Of a DNA stretch of 57,587 bases, positions 48,390 to 57,491 are shown piece by piece (within the stretch, counting starts at the first letter, position 1; the number at the start of each line of letters is the position of its first letter). The position numbers and the translations under genes were made by a program. The stretch comes from Moraxellaceae bacterium REDSEA-S32_B1 (GTDB lineage Bacteria; Pseudomonadota; Gammaproteobacteria; Pseudomonadales; Moraxellaceae), in NCBI GenBank assembly GCA_001626925.1, contig LUOR01000010.1:28966-86552 (forward strand), written 5' to 3'. The notes beneath the pieces were generated by a model, which saw nothing but the letters and a program-made list of their open reading frames with translations, was not told the DNA's origin and did not search any database.

Positions 48390-49088
48390 ATGGAACTCGG
48401 TCAATCCTCGGAAGGTCTTTCTGAACAAATCGCAAAACATATTGCTGAGCAGATCATCCTTGGCGAGTTGGTCGAGGGCGAGCGTATTCAGGAAGTGCGT
48501 ATTGCTACTGAGCTTGATGTCAGTCGAGGCTCGGTGCGAGAGGCATTGCTATTATTACAACGCACCTATCTGATTGAGATTTTCCCACGTCGTGGTGCGA
48601 TTGTTTCTGAAATGTCGAGCGGACAAATCCATTACCTATTTGAAACCAGTTTATTAGTGCTGGGTTATTTGGTACAGCAGATCAGTGATACGTGGAAAAA
48701 TGCTGAACAAGCAGAGATGCAGAAGCTCCTTGATCAGTTGTCTGCCCTTGTGCGCAGTGGCGACTTTGAAGGATTTTATGAGAAGATTTTTGAATTCCTC
48801 ACCGCAAACAATCAAAAAATGGATAATTTTTATCTCAGTAATATTTATCAGAGTATTCTACCGTCGATTCGTCGGGCGTATTACCTCACGTCGAATAGTG
48901 CTAAACGTGAGCTACAAGAGGCGTATGCGCTGTTTCAATTGGTGATTGATGCGATTTTGCGCAGAAATGCACAACAAGCTACTTTATTTATGGATGATTT
49001 TTGCCGACACTTACGCAATCTCGTGCTCGAATCTTTGGCACGAATGAAACAGGTCGAGTTGGCGTGGGCACGGCGGTCACGTCGCTAA
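48390..49088 (+). CDS. GntR-family transcriptional regulator (FadR/FCD subfamily)
   Basis: Predicted regulator of 232 aa. The N-terminal winged helix at residues 10-75 includes LVEGERIQEVRIATELDVSR and GSVREALLLLQ. It precedes an all-helical ligand-binding domain of FCD type. GAGG 5 nt upstream supports the ATG. It lies 40 nt ahead of smc on the same strand; such a regulator is often found beside smc-zipA in Acinetobacter, but no metabolic target adjoins. The ligand is unknown. Confidence 0.86.
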   Translation: MELGQSSEGLSEQIAKHIAEQIILGELVEGERIQEVRIATELDVSRGSVREALLLLQRTYLIEIFPRRGAIVSEMSSGQIHYLFETSLLVLGYLVQQISDTWKNAEQAEMQKLLDQLSALVRSGDFEGFYEKIFEFLTANNQKMDNFYLSNIYQSILPSIRRAYYLTSNSAKRELQEAYALFQLVIDAILRRNAQQATLFMDDFCRHLRNLVLESLARMKQVELAWARRSRR

Positions 49089-49128
49089 TGTTGGGTGAGT
49101 GTGCATTGCAATCTATTACGTCTAAGTT

Positions 49129-52100
49129 ATGCGTTTAAGTAGTCTAAAACTGGCAGGTTTTAAGTCTTTCTCCGAAAGTACCACCTTGCACTTTAAGGAT
49201 AATCGCTCCGCCATTGTCGGACCGAATGGCTGTGGCAAATCCAATGTCATTGATGCCATTCGCTGGGTGATGGGCGAGTCCAGTGCCAAGCAACTTCGTG
49301 GTGGTAATATGCAAGACGTGATTTTTGCAGGGAGCTCATCTCGTAAGCCGAATAGCGTGGCAAGTGTCGAACTGCGTTTTGAAAATACTTTGGGAAAATT
49401 GGGCGGTGCGTATAATGCATACACTGAGCTCAGTGTAAAACGCCAAGTCAACCGTGAAGGTAAATCTGAATATTTCTTAAATGGCACCCGTTGTCGCCGT
49501 AAAGATATTACTGATATTTTCCTCGGTACAGGGCTTGGGCCTCGCTCGTATGCGGTGATTGAGCAGGGCATGATTAATCGCTTGGTCGATGCTAAACCTG
49601 AAGAAATGCGTGTTTTTATCGAGGAAGCAGCGGGAATTTCTCGCTACCAAGCACGTCGCAAAGAAACCTTGCAACATCTTGAACATACTCAAGATAATTT
49701 GTCCCGATTGCATGATATTGCCTCAGAATTAAAATCACAAATCAGGACATTGAATCGTCAGGCTGAACAAGCAGAAAAGTATCAAAAATTAAAAACCGAT
49801 GCACATCAACTGAAAGTACAACTGTGGTCAAGCCAATTTCATCAACACGGTGAATTGGTTGCAAAATTGGCACAGCAACTTGCTGAATTAAATCAAAACT
49901 ATCAAACACAGCACAAAGCCTTAGAACAGACGGAAATCGAAGCGCATTTACTGCAACAAAAACTGCAACAGCAACTCCCACAGTCAGAACAACTGCAAAA
50001 AGCATGGCAATCTGCCAAAGAAAAACTACAACAAAGCCGTTGGCAACTTGAGCAAGATCAACAGCATATCGAGCGATTACAGCACAATATCAGTAAAGCT
50101 GAATCACAACAGCAAAGTGCCTTACTGCAATACGATCAACAACAATCTGAGCGTGAAAATCTACAAACGCAATTGGCGAATGCGCAAGATGCATTGGCTG
50201 AATATCAGCAGTTGAGCGAAGACAGCCATTTTGATTTATCGGCATTGCAAGTGCGCATGACGCAACATGGTGAAGAATTCAATCAACTCAAACAATCGTT
50301 AAATCATCTGCAACAACAGCGTAATCAATTGCACTATCAATATGAGCAAGTGCAGAAAAATCGTCAACGTGCCGAACAGCAAGCGCAACATTTGCAAAGT
50401 CAATTGGACTTAGCACAAGATGAAGAGATTCAACTTGAACTCGATGATGTACAGATCGAATTGGCAAGTGTACAGATTAAGATTGACGACGAACAGCAAA
50501 AGCACAGCGAACAACAAGATCAGCTTGAACAGTTGCAACAGCAAAAGAATCAACTGGAACAACAGCAGCAGCATGTCAAATTGCTACATAAAAATCTCGA
50601 AGCTGATATTCGACAAACTGAAAAGTTGCTGAATGGACTGAATCAAAATACTCCGCATTCTGCAGAACATTCATTACTTAGCCAATTACAACTCACTGAA
50701 CAAGGCAAACAACACAGTGAACTGATCGAAAAAGTCTTGGCGAAATGGTTACAAGCCAATGTGGTGGATGATTTAGATTGGTCATATCAAGGACAACGTC
50801 AGCTTATTTTGAGCAAAGATTTAAATGATTTTAAAAGTATTGACGGTTTAGAACCGATTAGTACATGGATTTCTTCAACGACTCATCCACTGTGGCAAGG
50901 GATTTATATTGCAAAAACCTTGACCGATGCACAGGAAAATTTAAACCGTTTACCATCACATGCTAGTATCATCACCGAAGATGGGTATTGGCTTGCGCAG
51001 GATTGGTGGATCAATCTGAATTTGGATAATCAAGATCAAGCAGGGCTATTGCACTATCATCAACATTTGCAAGGTTTACAGACGCAATTTCAGGACAATC
51101 AACAGCAGATCGAACCGATTCAACAGCAACTCGATCAAGCCATTCTCGAATTAAAAAATCTTCAAACTACGCAACTTGAGCGTCAGCAACAACTCAAATC
51201 TTGGCAAAACACACAACAACAATTACTCACCACACAAACCAAGCTACAAGCCAAAATCGAACATCAAGCGCAAAATACCGTGCAATATCAAGAGCAGTTG
51301 CACCTCTTACAACTCCAATTGCAAGACGATGAAACAGAGCTTGAGCAGATTCAATATGACAAAGTGGCACTTGAGTTAAAAATTAACGATATTCAACCGC
51401 TAGTTGATACAGGGCAAGAGCTGGCGACAACGCATCAACAACAATTACACAGCTTACAAGCGCAGTTCACTGCCGATCAAAAACAACTGCAGGACACCAC
51501 GCAAAGCATTCAACAGTTACAGTCGAAACTGGCATTGATGGATAAAGACCAAGATTTTCATCAAGAACGTATGGCACAGCTCGATGAACAACAACTGGGT
51601 GCAAGACAGCAAATCACACGCCTGCAAACAGGTTTAGAAAAATATCAATCCAATGTTGCCACAGCACAAGCGGAAGCAGACCAATCCGAAAAAGCATGGC
51701 AGACATGGCAACAAGGGATTGCAACCCTACAGACTGAACAACAGCAACTGAGCGATCTGCGTCAGCAACAACAGCAAGACGATCAAGCCCTCCGTGATCA
51801 ACTAGAAAACACACGCTTGCAATGGCAACAACATAAAACTGAACAGCATCATGCCAAGTCACAACTGGAAGAGCTTGGTGCACAGGCTATAGATAGGTCA
51901 GAGTTGCAGGAAACTGTGCAAATTTCCCAAGTCAAGGCACAATTGGAACAGCTTGAACAACAATTACAAAAAATGGGCGCAGTCAATCTGGTTGCCTTTG
52001 AAGAACTGCAAGAAAAACAAGCACGCTTCGATGAGCTCGATCATCAAATTCAAGATTTGGAGCAAACCGTAGCGCAACTACAAGATGCGATGCAAAGTAT

Positions 52101-52584
52101 TGATCAAGAAACCAAGCAATTGTTTATGAAGACATTTGATCAGATCAACCGGGAGCTACAAGATCTATTTCCAAAAGTCTTTACAGGTGGTGAGGCGAGC
52201 TTGAGTCTAGAAGATGATTGGCAGTCCGGTGTGCGTTTGATGGCACGACCACCTGGGAAAAGAAATAGTACGTTGGCATTGCTTTCAGGTGGTGAGAAAG
52301 CTTTGACGGCACTGGCTTTGGTCTTTGCGATCTTCCGCTTGAATCCTGCGCCATTTTGCGTCTTGGATGAAGTTGATGCGCCGCTAGACGATGCCAATGT
52401 AAATCGTTTTTGTAATTTGGTAAAAGAACTATCACAACAAGTGCAATTCATTTACATTACACATAATAAACTCGCCATGACAATGGCAACAGACCTTTTG
52501 GGAGTGACCATGCCTGAGGCAGGGAGCTCAAAACTTGTGGCGGTGAGCCTTGCACAGGCAGAAGCATACGGAATGACGGAGTAA
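49129..52584 (+). CDS. smc: Chromosome segregation protein SMC
   Basis: Condensin-type ATPase that organises and helps segregate chromosomes. The 1151-aa product has an N-terminal head with Walker A GPNGCGKSN (31-39), a long coiled coil, a hinge near the middle (about 500-640) and a second coiled coil. The C-terminal head carries the ABC signature LSGGEK (1052-1057) and Walker B FCVLDEVDAPLDD. The coiled coils are very rich in Gln (CAA codons), which gives the DNA a repetitive look without being a tandem repeat. zipA starts 3 nt after its stop, so the two are co-transcribed. Confidence 0.96.
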   Translation: MRLSSLKLAGFKSFSESTTLHFKDNRSAIVGPNGCGKSNVIDAIRWVMGESSAKQLRGGNMQDVIFAGSSSRKPNSVASVELRFENTLGKLGGAYNAYTELSVKRQVNREGKSEYFLNGTRCRRKDITDIFLGTGLGPRSYAVIEQGMINRLVDAKPEEMRVFIEEAAGISRYQARRKETLQHLEHTQDNLSRLHDIASELKSQIRTLNRQAEQAEKYQKLKTDAHQLKVQLWSSQFHQHGELVAKLAQQLAELNQNYQTQHKALEQTEIEAHLLQQKLQQQLPQSEQLQKAWQSAKEKLQQSRWQLEQDQQHIERLQHNISKAESQQQSALLQYDQQQSERENLQTQLANAQDALAEYQQLSEDSHFDLSALQVRMTQHGEEFNQLKQSLNHLQQQRNQLHYQYEQVQKNRQRAEQQAQHLQSQLDLAQDEEIQLELDDVQIELASVQIKIDDEQQKHSEQQDQLEQLQQQKNQLEQQQQHVKLLHKNLEADIRQTEKLLNGLNQNTPHSAEHSLLSQLQLTEQGKQHSELIEKVLAKWLQANVVDDLDWSYQGQRQLILSKDLNDFKSIDGLEPISTWISSTTHPLWQGIYIAKTLTDAQENLNRLPSHASIITEDGYWLAQDWWINLNLDNQDQAGLLHYHQHLQGLQTQFQDNQQQIEPIQQQLDQAILELKNLQTTQLERQQQLKSWQNTQQQLLTTQTKLQAKIEHQAQNTVQYQEQLHLLQLQLQDDETELEQIQYDKVALELKINDIQPLVDTGQELATTHQQQLHSLQAQFTADQKQLQDTTQSIQQLQSKLALMDKDQDFHQERMAQLDEQQLGARQQITRLQTGLEKYQSNVATAQAEADQSEKAWQTWQQGIATLQTEQQQLSDLRQQQQQDDQALRDQLENTRLQWQQHKTEQHHAKSQLEELGAQAIDRSELQETVQISQVKAQLEQLEQQLQKMGAVNLVAFEELQEKQARFDELDHQIQDLEQTVAQLQDAMQSIDQETKQLFMKTFDQINRELQDLFPKVFTGGEASLSLEDDWQSGVRLMARPPGKRNSTLALLSGGEKALTALALVFAIFRLNPAPFCVLDEVDAPLDDANVNRFCNLVKELSQQVQFIYITHNKLAMTMATDLLGVTMPEAGSSKLVAVSLAQAEAYGMTE

Positions 52585-52587
52585 AGT

Positions 52588-53745
52588 ATGGATCAACTTT
52601 GGGAAATCGTTGGTATCATCGTGGCTGTGTTGATGGTGGTGATCGGATTAAGTTTAATTCTGAAAAAGCCCAAAGTGCAAGCAGATGACACACCATCAGA
52701 AGTGTTGATTGAGGCGCAGAGCCAACAGCCTGTGACGCCGCGTCATCTTCGAAATGCTCAAACGAATGTTGATCATACACAATCATTAAACCATGCAGAA
52801 CGTAAGCAAAGCCTTGAACAAGTCTTCGATGCAGAAAATACTGAAAACTTATCGCAGAGCAATCAAGTAGTAGAAGCAGATGGTTTTGAGTTGGATGGTG
52901 AAAAATCACAAACGGAAACAGCTTCACCATCGAGTACAGCTCGTGCCAATACCCAACAAGATTTATTCTCTGCTGATCCTGATGATGTGGAAAATGAATC
53001 AAATGTAAACAAATCTGTAGAAATTGAAACAGTTCAAATAGAAGCGAAAGATGAAATCGTTACAACAAATCCATCTTTAGCACCTGATAAAGCGGATGAA
53101 ATTGAACGCTTTATTGAGCAATTGGATAGCGATCAAGCTGTCGAAACGCAGAAAACTCAAGATACTGAAAATGATCTAGTTGATGAAAATACGGATGCAG
53201 ATACAGCATCAGATAATCCATTAGAAACAGTAAAAATCGAAGAATGGCAGGGCGAAAGTGATGTGCTCGATGCACACTTGAGCGAGCAATATCGCAATGA
53301 TGAAGAAAGTGCACTCGCAAAAGCAGAGCAACTCATCGCACTGTATCTTTATCCAAATCCGACACGTGCCTTGTCAGGTGATCGTACGCTGAAAACATTA
53401 TTAAAATACGGCTTACGTTTCGGTGAGATGTCGTGTTTCCATCGCTATGAAAATCCTGAAACGGTGAGTCCACTGATGTTTAGTGTACTTCGTATCAATG
53501 ACGACGGTGCGCCAACAGGATTTGATCTTGAAACTTTACCAAGTGAAGAAGTCAAAGGTTTGGCATTCTTCTTAGCCCTGCCAAATAGCCATGCGGTACA
53601 AGGCTTTGACATGATGGTGAGTCTTGCAGGTTTGATGGCACGTGATATTGGTGGTTTAGTCTTTGATGAGCAATCATTGGAGCTGACACCGCAACTCCGT
53701 GATCATTGGCGACATTATGTGATTGAATATAAATCATCGAAATAA
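52588..53745 (+). CDS. zipA: Cell division protein ZipA
   Basis: Inner-membrane anchor that tethers FtsZ and supports septal ring assembly. The 385-aa product has an N-terminal transmembrane helix (about 6-27, VGIIVAVLMVVIGLSLIL). A long acidic Glu/Asp/Gln/Thr-rich linker (about 35-235) follows, then a C-terminal ZipA domain that binds the FtsZ tail (about 240-380, LRFGEMSCFHRY, LPNSHAVQGFDMMV). It follows smc by 3 nt. In Pseudomonas the next gene is ligA; here a terminator and nfuA follow instead. Confidence 0.93.
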   Translation: MDQLWEIVGIIVAVLMVVIGLSLILKKPKVQADDTPSEVLIEAQSQQPVTPRHLRNAQTNVDHTQSLNHAERKQSLEQVFDAENTENLSQSNQVVEADGFELDGEKSQTETASPSSTARANTQQDLFSADPDDVENESNVNKSVEIETVQIEAKDEIVTTNPSLAPDKADEIERFIEQLDSDQAVETQKTQDTENDLVDENTDADTASDNPLETVKIEEWQGESDVLDAHLSEQYRNDEESALAKAEQLIALYLYPNPTRALSGDRTLKTLLKYGLRFGEMSCFHRYENPETVSPLMFSVLRINDDGAPTGFDLETLPSEEVKGLAFFLALPNSHAVQGFDMMVSLAGLMARDIGGLVFDEQSLELTPQLRDHWRHYVIEYKSSK

Positions 53746-53761
53746 ATACGCCGAACCCTTA

Positions 53762-53789
53762 AAAGCGCATCATCAAGATGCGTTTTTTT
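53762..53789 (+). terminator. Intrinsic terminator of smc-zipA
   Basis: The stem CGCATC / GATGCG (53766-53771 and 53777-53782), extended by A/T pairs around a bulged G, is followed by seven T residues. Confidence 0.85.
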
Positions 53790-53884
53790 ATGTTCAAAAT
53801 TCACATTCAAGCTTTTAGGACAAGCTAAATTGTGGGTAACAGGCATTCCCTATCACGACCATCGTTTAATTCACACGCCTAAAT

Positions 53885-53926
53885 CTGACTGTTTTACTCA
53901 ACTTTAAATGCGAAATGTTGTATTAT
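53885..53926 (+). promoter_or_regulatory. Candidate nfuA promoter with an IscR type 1-like site
   Basis: CTGACTGTTTTACTCAA (53885-53901) resembles the IscR type 1 pattern GACT-n5-AGTC with one mismatch (ACTC). It overlaps the -35 position of a promoter whose -10 is TATTAT (53921-53926). IscR represses nfuA-type genes in E. coli. The match is imperfect. Confidence 0.3.
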
Positions 53927-53954
53927 ATACGCAGTAATTTTAGGAGTAAGATGT

Positions 53955-54593
53955 ATGTCTAACCAAGCCACAAATTCAACTGATGCCGATCAAATTCCAA
54001 ATATGATCATTACACCAACGGCACAGGAATATTTGAAAGATTTATTGGCGAAGCAAAATACTCCCGGGATTGGTGTGCGTATCTTTGTTGAAAGCCCAGG
54101 AACTGCACGTGCAGAATGCTGTATGGCATATAGTGCGCCCGAAGATGTGGTGCCAACAGATTACAAGCAAGATTATCCTGATTTTCCTGCATTTATCGAC
54201 ACACCGTCTATTCCATATTTAAAAGATGCTGTGATCGACTACAACAAAGATCGTTTTGGTGGTCAATTAACCTTTAAAGCACCAAACTCAAAAGTCCCAC
54301 GCGTTGGACCTGATGCGTCGATTGAAGAGCGTATTGCCTATGTCCTGCAAGCGGAAATTAACCCAGGGCTTGCAAGTCATGGTGGTAATTGTAATTTGCT
54401 CGAAGTGTATGAAGATAAAGAGCACGGCTTAACAGCGGTATTGCAGTTTGGTGGTGGTTGTCAGGGTTGTTCAGCGATCGACCTTACCTTAAAGCAAGGC
54501 GTAGAAACCACATTGCAATCGCACATCCCTGAGCTTGCTCGTGTGATTGATAAAACCGACCATACGCAAAATGACGGCGCTTATATGAAATAA
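53955..54593 (+). CDS. nfuA: Fe-S biogenesis protein NfuA
   Basis: Carrier that receives iron-sulfur clusters and delivers them to target apoproteins, important under oxidative stress or iron limitation. The 212-aa product has an N-terminal degenerate A-type carrier domain (about 15-110) and a C-terminal Nfu domain with the cluster-binding CxxC in GGGCQGCSAIDL (Cys169, Cys172). A ribosome binding site TAGGAG precedes the ATG. It is a single-gene unit with its own promoter region and terminator. Confidence 0.96.
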   Translation: MSNQATNSTDADQIPNMIITPTAQEYLKDLLAKQNTPGIGVRIFVESPGTARAECCMAYSAPEDVVPTDYKQDYPDFPAFIDTPSIPYLKDAVIDYNKDRFGGQLTFKAPNSKVPRVGPDASIEERIAYVLQAEINPGLASHGGNCNLLEVYEDKEHGLTAVLQFGGGCQGCSAIDLTLKQGVETTLQSHIPELARVIDKTDHTQNDGAYMK

Positions 54594-54614
54594 GCGGGTT
54601 GTTTTTTGAAAATG

Positions 54615-54639
54615 AAAGATCACTACGGTGGTCTTTTTT
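54615..54639 (+). terminator. Intrinsic terminator of nfuA
   Basis: The 9-bp stem AAAGATCAC / GTGGTCTTT (54615-54623 and 54628-54636, one G-U pair) with a TACG loop is followed by a T-run. Confidence 0.88.
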
Positions 54640-54728
54640 ATTGGTACCTTTGAAAGATGAAATTTCACATTTTAATTTCCAATGATGCAATCCGCACAAG
54701 TCTTAAAAATTCTGCTAAAGTAGCCTAC

Positions 54729-54761
54729 GCTTTTTCAAAGATAACATGCTGTTGAAAAAGC
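54729..54761 (+). promoter_or_regulatory. Hairpin in the trpGDC upstream region
   Basis: The perfect 10-bp inverted repeat GCTTTTTCAA / TTGAAAAAGC (54729-54738 and 54752-54761) lies 65-97 bp before trpG. It has no U-run after it and I see no Trp-rich leader peptide, so it is not an obvious attenuator. It may be an operator or a leader RNA structure. Confidence 0.3.
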
Positions 54762-54825
54762 AGTTAAACCATAAATTTTTTAATGTAATTTGCATTCAAT
54801 CTCTTTGCTTACAGGTGCGTACGCT

Positions 54826-55410
54826 ATGCTTCTTATGATTGATAATTATGACTCTTTTACTTATAACATCGTGCAATACTTTGGTGAGTTGGCACAAGAG
54901 GTAAAAGTCGTTCGCAATGATCAAGTGACTTTAGAAGACATCGAGCGTTGGCAACCAAAATATCTGGTGATTGGACCAGGACCTTGTTCACCGACTGAGG
55001 CAGGGATTTCTGTGCCAGCAATTCAGCACTTTGCAGGGAAAATCCCATTACTTGGCGTATGTCTTGGACATCAGGCGATTGGTCAGGCATTTGGTGGCAA
55101 AATTATCCGTGCCAAGACCGTTATGCACGGCCGTCTGTCCAATATGTATCATTCTGATCAAGGGATTTTTAGCAATCTGCCGTCGCCATTTTCTGCGACA
55201 CGTTACCACTCTTTGGTGATTGAGCAGACAACGATTCCCGATTGTTTTGATGTGACCTGCTGGACGCAAGAAGCTGATGGTTCGATTGAAGAAATTATGG
55301 GCGTAAAACATAAAACCTTGCCGATTGAAGGGGTGCAGTTCCACCCTGAGTCGATTTTGAGCCAACATGGGCATCAAGTGTTTCAGAATTTTTTAGAGAT
55401 TTATAAATAA
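54826..55410 (+). CDS. trpG: Anthranilate synthase component II (glutamine amidotransferase)
   Basis: Supplies ammonia from glutamine to TrpE for anthranilate synthesis, and may also serve PabB in folate synthesis. The 194-aa class I amidotransferase has the oxyanion-loop [11 protein letters not shown], nucleophile Cys79 in [12 protein letters not shown], and the His173/Glu175 pair in GVQFHPES. I use the ATG at 54826, which gives the standard N terminus [11 protein letters not shown] and the known Acinetobacter length. The frame is open 12 codons further. trpD begins immediately after the stop. trpE is not in this window, consistent with the separate trpE locus known in Acinetobacter. Confidence 0.95.
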   Translation: MLLMIDNYDSFTYNIVQYFGELAQEVKVVRNDQVTLEDIERWQPKYLVIGPGPCSPTEAGISVPAIQHFAGKIPLLGVCLGHQAIGQAFGGKIIRAKTVMHGRLSNMYHSDQGIFSNLPSPFSATRYHSLVIEQTTIPDCFDVTCWTQEADGSIEEIMGVKHKTLPIEGVQFHPESILSQHGHQVFQNFLEIYK

Positions 55411-56469
55411 ATGAATATCCAACAAGCACTCAATCACATTACTAAAAATATCCATCTCACCCAAGCGCAGATGGAAGATGTGATGCGCAGTATTATGCAA
55501 GGCGAGGCGACCGATGCGCAGATCGGTGCGTTGATGATGGGTTTGCGCCTAAAAGGTGAAAGCATTGATGAAATCACCGCTGCGGCTCGCATCATGCGGG
55601 AGTTCGCTATCAAAATTGACGTGAGTGATATCGAGTATTTGGTTGATATCGTCGGTACAGGTGGCGACGGACAAAACCTATTTAATGTGTCTACCGCATC
55701 GAGCTTCGTCATCTCTGCGGCAGGGGCAACCATTGCTAAGCATGGTGGTCGTGGCGTATCGAGTAAATCGGGTTCATCGGATGTGCTTGAGCAAGCAGGC
55801 ATTCGCCTTGATCTCGATATGGCGCAGATCGAACGTGTTATTCGTGAGATGGGCGTTGGATTCCTATTTGCACCCAATCATCACCAAGCGATGAAATATG
55901 CCGCAGCGCCTCGTCGTGAGTTGGGTATTCGGAGCTTTTTTAACCTACTTGGACCACTCACCAACCCTGCGGGTGTGAAGCGTTTCGTCATCGGTGTGTT
56001 TTCTGATGAGCTCTGCGTACCGATGGCTGAAGTGCTAAAACAACTTGGCGCTGAGCATGTGATGGTGGTGCATTCCAAAGATGGTTTGGACGAAATCAGC
56101 CTTGCTGCGGAAACCGCTGTTGCCGAGCTGAAAAATGGTGAAATCACAGAGTGGACGATCAAGCCTGAAGACTTTGGCATCACTTCACAAACGCTCGCGG
56201 GTTTGTCTGTCGCAGATTCGGCTGAAAGTCTAAAACTGATCAAAGATGCACTGGGTAAAAATAAATCGGACATTGGTGTGAAAGCCGCAGATATGATCAC
56301 GCTGAATGCGGCAGCAGGACTCTATGTATCAGGCTTATGTAAAGACATGAAGCAAGCTGTTGATTTGGCGCAAGACATTATCTATGGCGGTCAAGCCTTA
56401 GAGAAAATGAGCATCGTTGCTGAATTTACGCAAAATCTTAAACAGCAACAATCTTCAAACTCAGAATAA
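55411..56469 (+). CDS. trpD: Anthranilate phosphoribosyltransferase
   Basis: Transfers phosphoribose from PRPP to anthranilate, the second step of tryptophan synthesis. The 352-aa product has the PRPP loop [14 protein letters not shown] (GTGGDG at 82-87), [16 protein letters not shown] and the anthranilate-binding stretch [20 protein letters not shown], shown here in two overlapping parts: [11 protein letters not shown] and NLLGPLTNP. The start codon abuts the trpG stop. trpC follows after 9 nt. Confidence 0.97.
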   Translation: MNIQQALNHITKNIHLTQAQMEDVMRSIMQGEATDAQIGALMMGLRLKGESIDEITAAARIMREFAIKIDVSDIEYLVDIVGTGGDGQNLFNVSTASSFVISAAGATIAKHGGRGVSSKSGSSDVLEQAGIRLDLDMAQIERVIREMGVGFLFAPNHHQAMKYAAAPRRELGIRSFFNLLGPLTNPAGVKRFVIGVFSDELCVPMAEVLKQLGAEHVMVVHSKDGLDEISLAAETAVAELKNGEITEWTIKPEDFGITSQTLAGLSVADSAESLKLIKDALGKNKSDIGVKAADMITLNAAAGLYVSGLCKDMKQAVDLAQDIIYGGQALEKMSIVAEFTQNLKQQQSSNSE

Positions 56470-56478
56470 GGTCAGGTC

Positions 56479-57279
56479 ATGCACGCAGATATTCAAAATA
56501 CAATCTTGGGCAAAATCGTTGCACGCAAGTTTGAAGAAATTTCTGAAAAGAAAAAGCAATATAGCTTTGCCGATCTAGAAGAATTGGCACAGCAAGCAAC
56601 GCCTACTCGTGGCTTTGCCAATGCACTAAATCAAAAATCACCTGCGATCATCGCTGAAGTAAAAAAAGCCTCGCCGTCAAAAGGCGTGATTCGTGCAGAC
56701 TTTCAACCTGCGCAAATCGCCAAAGAATATGAGCAAGCAGGGGCGGCGTGTCTATCTGTATTGACGGATGTAGATTTTTTCCAAGGACATCATGATTATT
56801 TGCGTATTGCTCGGGAAGCCTGTGCTTTGCCTGCATTGCGTAAAGACTTCATGGTCGAACCGTATCACATTGTAGAAAGTCGTGCATTGCATGCGGATTG
56901 TATCTTGTTGATCGTGGCGTGTTTGAGTGATGCACAGCTCAATGAATTATCCAGTTTAGCTTTTGAGCAGGGCATGGATGTATTGGTGGAAGTGCATGAC
57001 GAAGCGGAAATGGAACGTGCGCTCAAACTTCCTGAGCAGTGTCTACTCGGTGTCAATAATCGAAATCTCAAGACGTTTGAGGTGGATTTGGCGACCACGG
57101 TACGCTTAAAAGATATGGCGAATGGTCGGTCAATCATCACTGAAAGCGGTATCAGCACGCCTGAGCATGTGCACTATATGCGAGATCATGCGGTGGATCG
57201 CTTCTTGGTAGGTGAAGGCTTTATGAAACAGGCACATGCGGGGAAAGCATTGGAGACGTTGTTTGGAGTGATAGAATAA
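56479..57279 (+). CDS. trpC: Indole-3-glycerol phosphate synthase
   Basis: Closes the indole ring to make indole-3-glycerol phosphate. The 266-aa TIM-barrel product has the catalytic lysine region IIAEVKKASPSKG, VLTDVDFFQGHHDYL, LRKDFMVEPY, GVNNRNLKTF and TESGISTPEH. It is not fused to TrpF, unlike in E. coli. It is the last gene of trpGDC. I see no strong terminator after it. Confidence 0.97.
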   Translation: MHADIQNTILGKIVARKFEEISEKKKQYSFADLEELAQQATPTRGFANALNQKSPAIIAEVKKASPSKGVIRADFQPAQIAKEYEQAGAACLSVLTDVDFFQGHHDYLRIAREACALPALRKDFMVEPYHIVESRALHADCILLIVACLSDAQLNELSSLAFEQGMDVLVEVHDEAEMERALKLPEQCLLGVNNRNLKTFEVDLATTVRLKDMANGRSIITESGISTPEHVHYMRDHAVDRFLVGEGFMKQAHAGKALETLFGVIE

Positions 57280-57304
57280 GATTATTGTTGATTGTCGTTT
57301 TAGA

Positions 57305-57480
57305 TCAAGGATATTTGATACCGGCTTCAGTTGCTTTTGGACAACCTTTAGGTGCTTTCAAATCGTTCAATAAGCTCTGGTTACTCTTTGTATCTACATC
57401 AATTTTTTAGGATTAAAATGTCGATTTGCTTTATTTAGATGTGCATAATAGGACCTCCACTGATACCAAGATTTTAGCAT
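57305..57480 (-). pseudogene. Frameshifted remnant of a small gene next to an insertion sequence
   Basis: On the minus strand the ATG at 57480 opens a 28-codon frame (starting MLKSWYQWRS) that ends just after an A6 run (plus-strand T6 at 57403-57408). A one-base shift at that run continues without a stop for 33 codons to 57305, ending GCPKATEAGIKYP. Together they would encode about 58 residues. The frame also stays open upstream to the edge of the insertion sequence at 57492, so the original gene may have been longer and cut by the element. I do not recognise the protein. Confidence 0.35.
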
Positions 57481-57491
57481 AAATTTTCTTT

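Noticed and set aside
49750..52100. Repetitive CAA/CAG-rich DNA
   Set aside because: It encodes the Gln-rich coiled coils of SMC; codons and phase are those of a normal coding region, with no tandem unit.
53746..53954. Absence of ligA after zipA
   Set aside because: ligA follows zipA in Pseudomonas, but gene order here differs often between genera. Nothing in this interval looks like a ligA remnant, so it is not evidence of a deletion.
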